This document shows, piece by piece, positions 31,165-32,757 of a stretch of DNA of 32,757 nucleotides. The first letter of the stretch is position 1; every line of letters starts with the position of its first letter. The position numbers and the translations under genes were made by a program. The notes below the pieces were generated by a model that was given only the letters and a program-made list of their open reading frames with translations, ran no database searches and had not been told where the DNA came from. This DNA is from DASZOC01 sp035550975 (lineage in GTDB: Bacteria > Actinomycetota > CADDZG01 > WHSQ01). Location of the stretch: NCBI GenBank assembly GCA_035550975.1, contig DASZOC010000064.1:1-32757 (forward strand), written 5' to 3'.

Positions 31165-31298
31165 GGGACCATCGCTACCCTCCCGCCCGATCACACCGGG
31201 CACCTATCGCGGCCGGCCCGGAGGGACCCAAGACAAGTCGGTCCCGGGTTCGCAACTTGTGCGGGCCCTTCAGCGGGAACTGAAGGAGTGGTTCGAAC
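31165..31298 (+). promoter_or_regulatory. Structured leader of the RlpA-like gene, possible riboswitch
   Basis: ACAAGT (31233-31238) pairs with ACTTGT (31255-31260), and CCTTCAG (31267-31273) pairs perfectly with CTGAAGG (31280-31286). The second hairpin covers most of the ribosome site GAAGGAG (31282-31288). Upstream, CGGAGGGACCCAA then GGGTTCGCAA recall two blocks of the c-di-AMP (ydaO/yuaA) riboswitch, which often precedes cell-wall enzyme genes in actinobacteria. The conserved GACAGCT block is missing, so this identity is weak; a structured leader is clear. Confidence 0.35.
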
Positions 31299-32216
31299 GT
31301 GCGTCGCTTGTCGTGCTGTGCCGCGCTGTTGCTGGCGGTTGGGACCGTGATGACGATCATGACCGGCACCGCGGTCGCGCAGACGACGAAGCAGCCGGTC
31401 ATCGACGCTGCGCCCGAGCGGCTCCGCTACCGTGGTAGCGGGACGCTGGTGGGTCACCTCGAGGGCTGGGTCGCAGGCGACGAGGTGGGTCTCGAACGAC
31501 GCTATGGCGACTCGTGGAAGCTGCTGAGGTCGCGGGCCGTCGACGAGGACGGCGAAGTCCGCTTCCGCTTGCTCGAGATGAAGACGACGCGTGTGTTCAG
31601 GCTCATCCACGTCGACGCCGCCAGCGCGACCCAGACCGTCAGCGACTCCGTACGAGTCCGCGTTGGATCACGTCTCACGCTGCGTCTATCGACGGCTCAC
31701 GTCATGCGGGGCAGGGTAGTGACCGCGTCCGGGCGGCTGGCATCGAAGGGCCCGTCGCGATCCGTCGCGATCCAGCAACGGGTCCGGGGGTCGTGGCGCT
31801 CGATGGGAACGGCTTACGTTCGTGACGGGCGTTTCGCCTTGCGTTTCGAAGCCAACCACCTGGGCTTCCATCGAGTCCGCGCGGTATTCCGTGGCGATGC
31901 TCGGAACCTCCGCTCGCAGGACAAGGCACCGATGCGCGTCTACGGCCCTGCGCGCGCCACCTGGTACGGACCCGGGTTGTACGGGAATCGCACGGCATGT
32001 GGCCAGACCCTCGGGCGCGGGACCATCGGCGTCGCTCACAGATGGTTGCCGTGCGGTACCAAGGTGGCGGTCCTGTACCGGGGCCGGACGATCGTCGCGC
32101 CGGTGATCGATCGGGGGCCGTACGCCAACCACGCCGACTGGGATCTCACGCAGGAGACTGCCGAACGCGTCGGGATGTACAGCACCGCGACGGTGGGGGT
32201 CGACCCCGAGGCATAG
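31299..32216 (+). CDS. Secreted RlpA-like double-psi beta-barrel protein
   Basis: The 305-residue product has a signal peptide (MRRLSCCAALLLAVGTVMTIM, cleavage near AVAQ). The middle (about residues 35-210) has two repeated beta-sandwich-like parts, each with a run of Val, Arg and Thr, such as LTLRLSTAHVMRGRVVTASGRLAS. The C-terminus (about 215-305) matches the RlpA/DPBB fold: ATWYGPGLYGNRTACGQTL, VAHRWLPCGTKVAVLYRGRTI, and VIDRGPY with the likely catalytic Asp. RlpA-like proteins bind or cleave peptidoglycan. The fold resembles resuscitation and expansin-like hydrolases. GTG 31299 has GAAGGAG 10 nt upstream, sequestered in a hairpin. Confidence 0.86.
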   Translation: MRRLSCCAALLLAVGTVMTIMTGTAVAQTTKQPVIDAAPERLRYRGSGTLVGHLEGWVAGDEVGLERRYGDSWKLLRSRAVDEDGEVRFRLLEMKTTRVFRLIHVDAASATQTVSDSVRVRVGSRLTLRLSTAHVMRGRVVTASGRLASKGPSRSVAIQQRVRGSWRSMGTAYVRDGRFALRFEANHLGFHRVRAVFRGDARNLRSQDKAPMRVYGPARATWYGPGLYGNRTACGQTLGRGTIGVAHRWLPCGTKVAVLYRGRTIVAPVIDRGPYANHADWDLTQETAERVGMYSTATVGVDPEA

Positions 32217-32244
32217 GAACACTAGGAAACATCGCGTTCGTGCC

Positions 32245-32250
32245 TATACT
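32245..32250 (+). promoter_or_regulatory. -10 box of the HNH endonuclease gene
   Basis: TATACT lies 9 nt before TTG 32260, so the leader would be only two or three bases. No -35 element is clear. Confidence 0.55.
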
Positions 32251-32259
32251 TCTCGCACC

Positions 32260-32757
32260 TTGGGCAGAGCGCTCGTGCTTAACGCCTCTTATCAACCGCT
32301 GTGCGTGGTGCCGGTGCGGCGGGCGCTGGTCCTTGCCCTGAAAGGCAAAGCCGACGTCGTCCACACGAACGGCAAGATCTTCCGCTCCGAGACCCTGGAG
32401 ATGCACGCCCCCAGCGTCGTGAGGCTGAACTACTTCGTGAAGGTCCCGTACCGGTCACGTGCCTCGCTGTCGCGCCGGGCGGTGTTCATACGGGACAACT
32501 TCGAGTGCCAGTACTGCGGTCGCCCGGCGGAGAACGTCGACCACGTCGTGCCCCGGAGCAGGGGAGGGTCTCACACGTGGGACAACGTCGTCGCCGCGTG
32601 CCGCCCCTGTAACTCCCGCAAGGAGAACCGCAGCCCCGCCGACGTCGGCATGCGCCTCAAGCACCCGCCCGTCGCGCCGCACGACAGCGTCTGGATCGTC
32701 GTAGCCGTCGACCGCGTCGACCCGCAATGGGAGCAATACCTCCGCCTGCCGCACGCC
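32260..32757 (+). CDS. HNH endonuclease, truncated by the window edge
   Basis: The frame runs open to the last base, 166 residues. The N-terminus (GRALVLNASYQPLCVVPVRRALVLALKGKADVV) and the HNH core (FECQYCGRPAENVDHVVPRSRGGSHTWDNVVAACRPCNSRKENR) match the HNH endonuclease family common in actinobacteria. The two CxxC pairs bind zinc and VDHVVP holds the catalytic His. The end (DPQWEQYLRLPHA) is close to the usual C-terminus at about 165-175 residues. The start is TTG 32260, because no ATG or GTG is in frame before the conserved VLNASY motif. The cellular role of these stand-alone HNH proteins is not settled. Confidence 0.88.
   Translation, partial: MGRALVLNASYQPLCVVPVRRALVLALKGKADVVHTNGKIFRSETLEMHAPSVVRLNYFVKVPYRSRASLSRRAVFIRDNFECQYCGRPAENVDHVVPRSRGGSHTWDNVVAACRPCNSRKENRSPADVGMRLKHPPVAPHDSVWIVVAVDRVDPQWEQYLRLPHA

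Noticed and set aside
29172..31172. Long minus-strand frame over the MoxR and DUF58 genes
   Set aside because: It is out of frame with both genes, which have Walker motifs and DUF58 landmarks; its translation is Arg/Gly-rich noise.

Overview
The window is high-GC DNA with strong G/C preference at third codon positions and about 35 tightly packed genes on both strands. Several features point to Actinomycetota: an actinobacterial-type LexA box, DUF3040 and DUF6504 proteins, a stand-alone LigD-type polymerase domain, a MoxR/DUF58/transglutaminase cluster, and many starts laid out for leaderless mRNA (TANNNT 6-7 nt before ATG/GTG). Nothing fixes the class; an uncultured or poorly sampled lineage is possible. 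I see no rRNA, tRNA, CRISPR array, IS element or prophage.

Layout. 1-2725: end of a luciferase-like oxidoreductase, a methyltransferase, and a secreted subtilisin ending in a strong terminator. 2724-4932: a minus-strand nitroreductase-HAD phosphatase pair divergent from a TIM-barrel isomerase. 4973-7901: a 56-residue membrane microprotein, a PH-domain membrane protein, two tandem paralogous secreted proteins, a membrane protein and thiE. 7937-10842: an amidohydrolase, a PspC/SHOCT pair, a SufT-like DUF59 protein and threonine synthase. 10881-19320: a DNA-damage-tolerance region. A well-formed promoter with a perfect LexA box precedes a DUF6504 gene, followed by dnaE2 carrying an unusual insertion of about 100 residues, a LigD-type polymerase and dinB, with unrelated metabolic genes interspersed. 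19350-26242: a DUF3040 protein, a MerR regulator and a complete oligopeptide-type ABC importer (lipoprotein, two permeases, two ATPases). 26250-30763: MoxR, DUF58 and transglutaminase genes in one minus-strand operon. 30842-32757: a small protein, a secreted RlpA-like protein with a structured leader, and an HNH endonuclease cut by the window edge.

How the genes work together. DUF6504, DnaE2, DinB and the LigD polymerase suggest a scattered SOS/translesion/end-joining module; imuA' and imuB, the usual DnaE2 partners, are not here. The importer genes are chained by 4-nt start/stop overlaps, but the binding-protein gene is separated from them by a terminator and the permease has its own promoter, so the two parts are probably made in different amounts. 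Genes for secreted proteins have Shine-Dalgarno leaders, two of them with hairpins over the ribosome site, while many housekeeping genes appear leaderless.

No non-coding stretch exceeds 300 bases. The longest are 10843-11090 (SOS promoter and structured leader), 31055-31298 (weak terminator and structured leader) and 985-1120 (leader of the protease gene). I did not find a clearly new multi-gene system. The strongest leads are the DnaE2 insertion, the SOS promoter with its structured leader, and the leaderless-promoter grammar.
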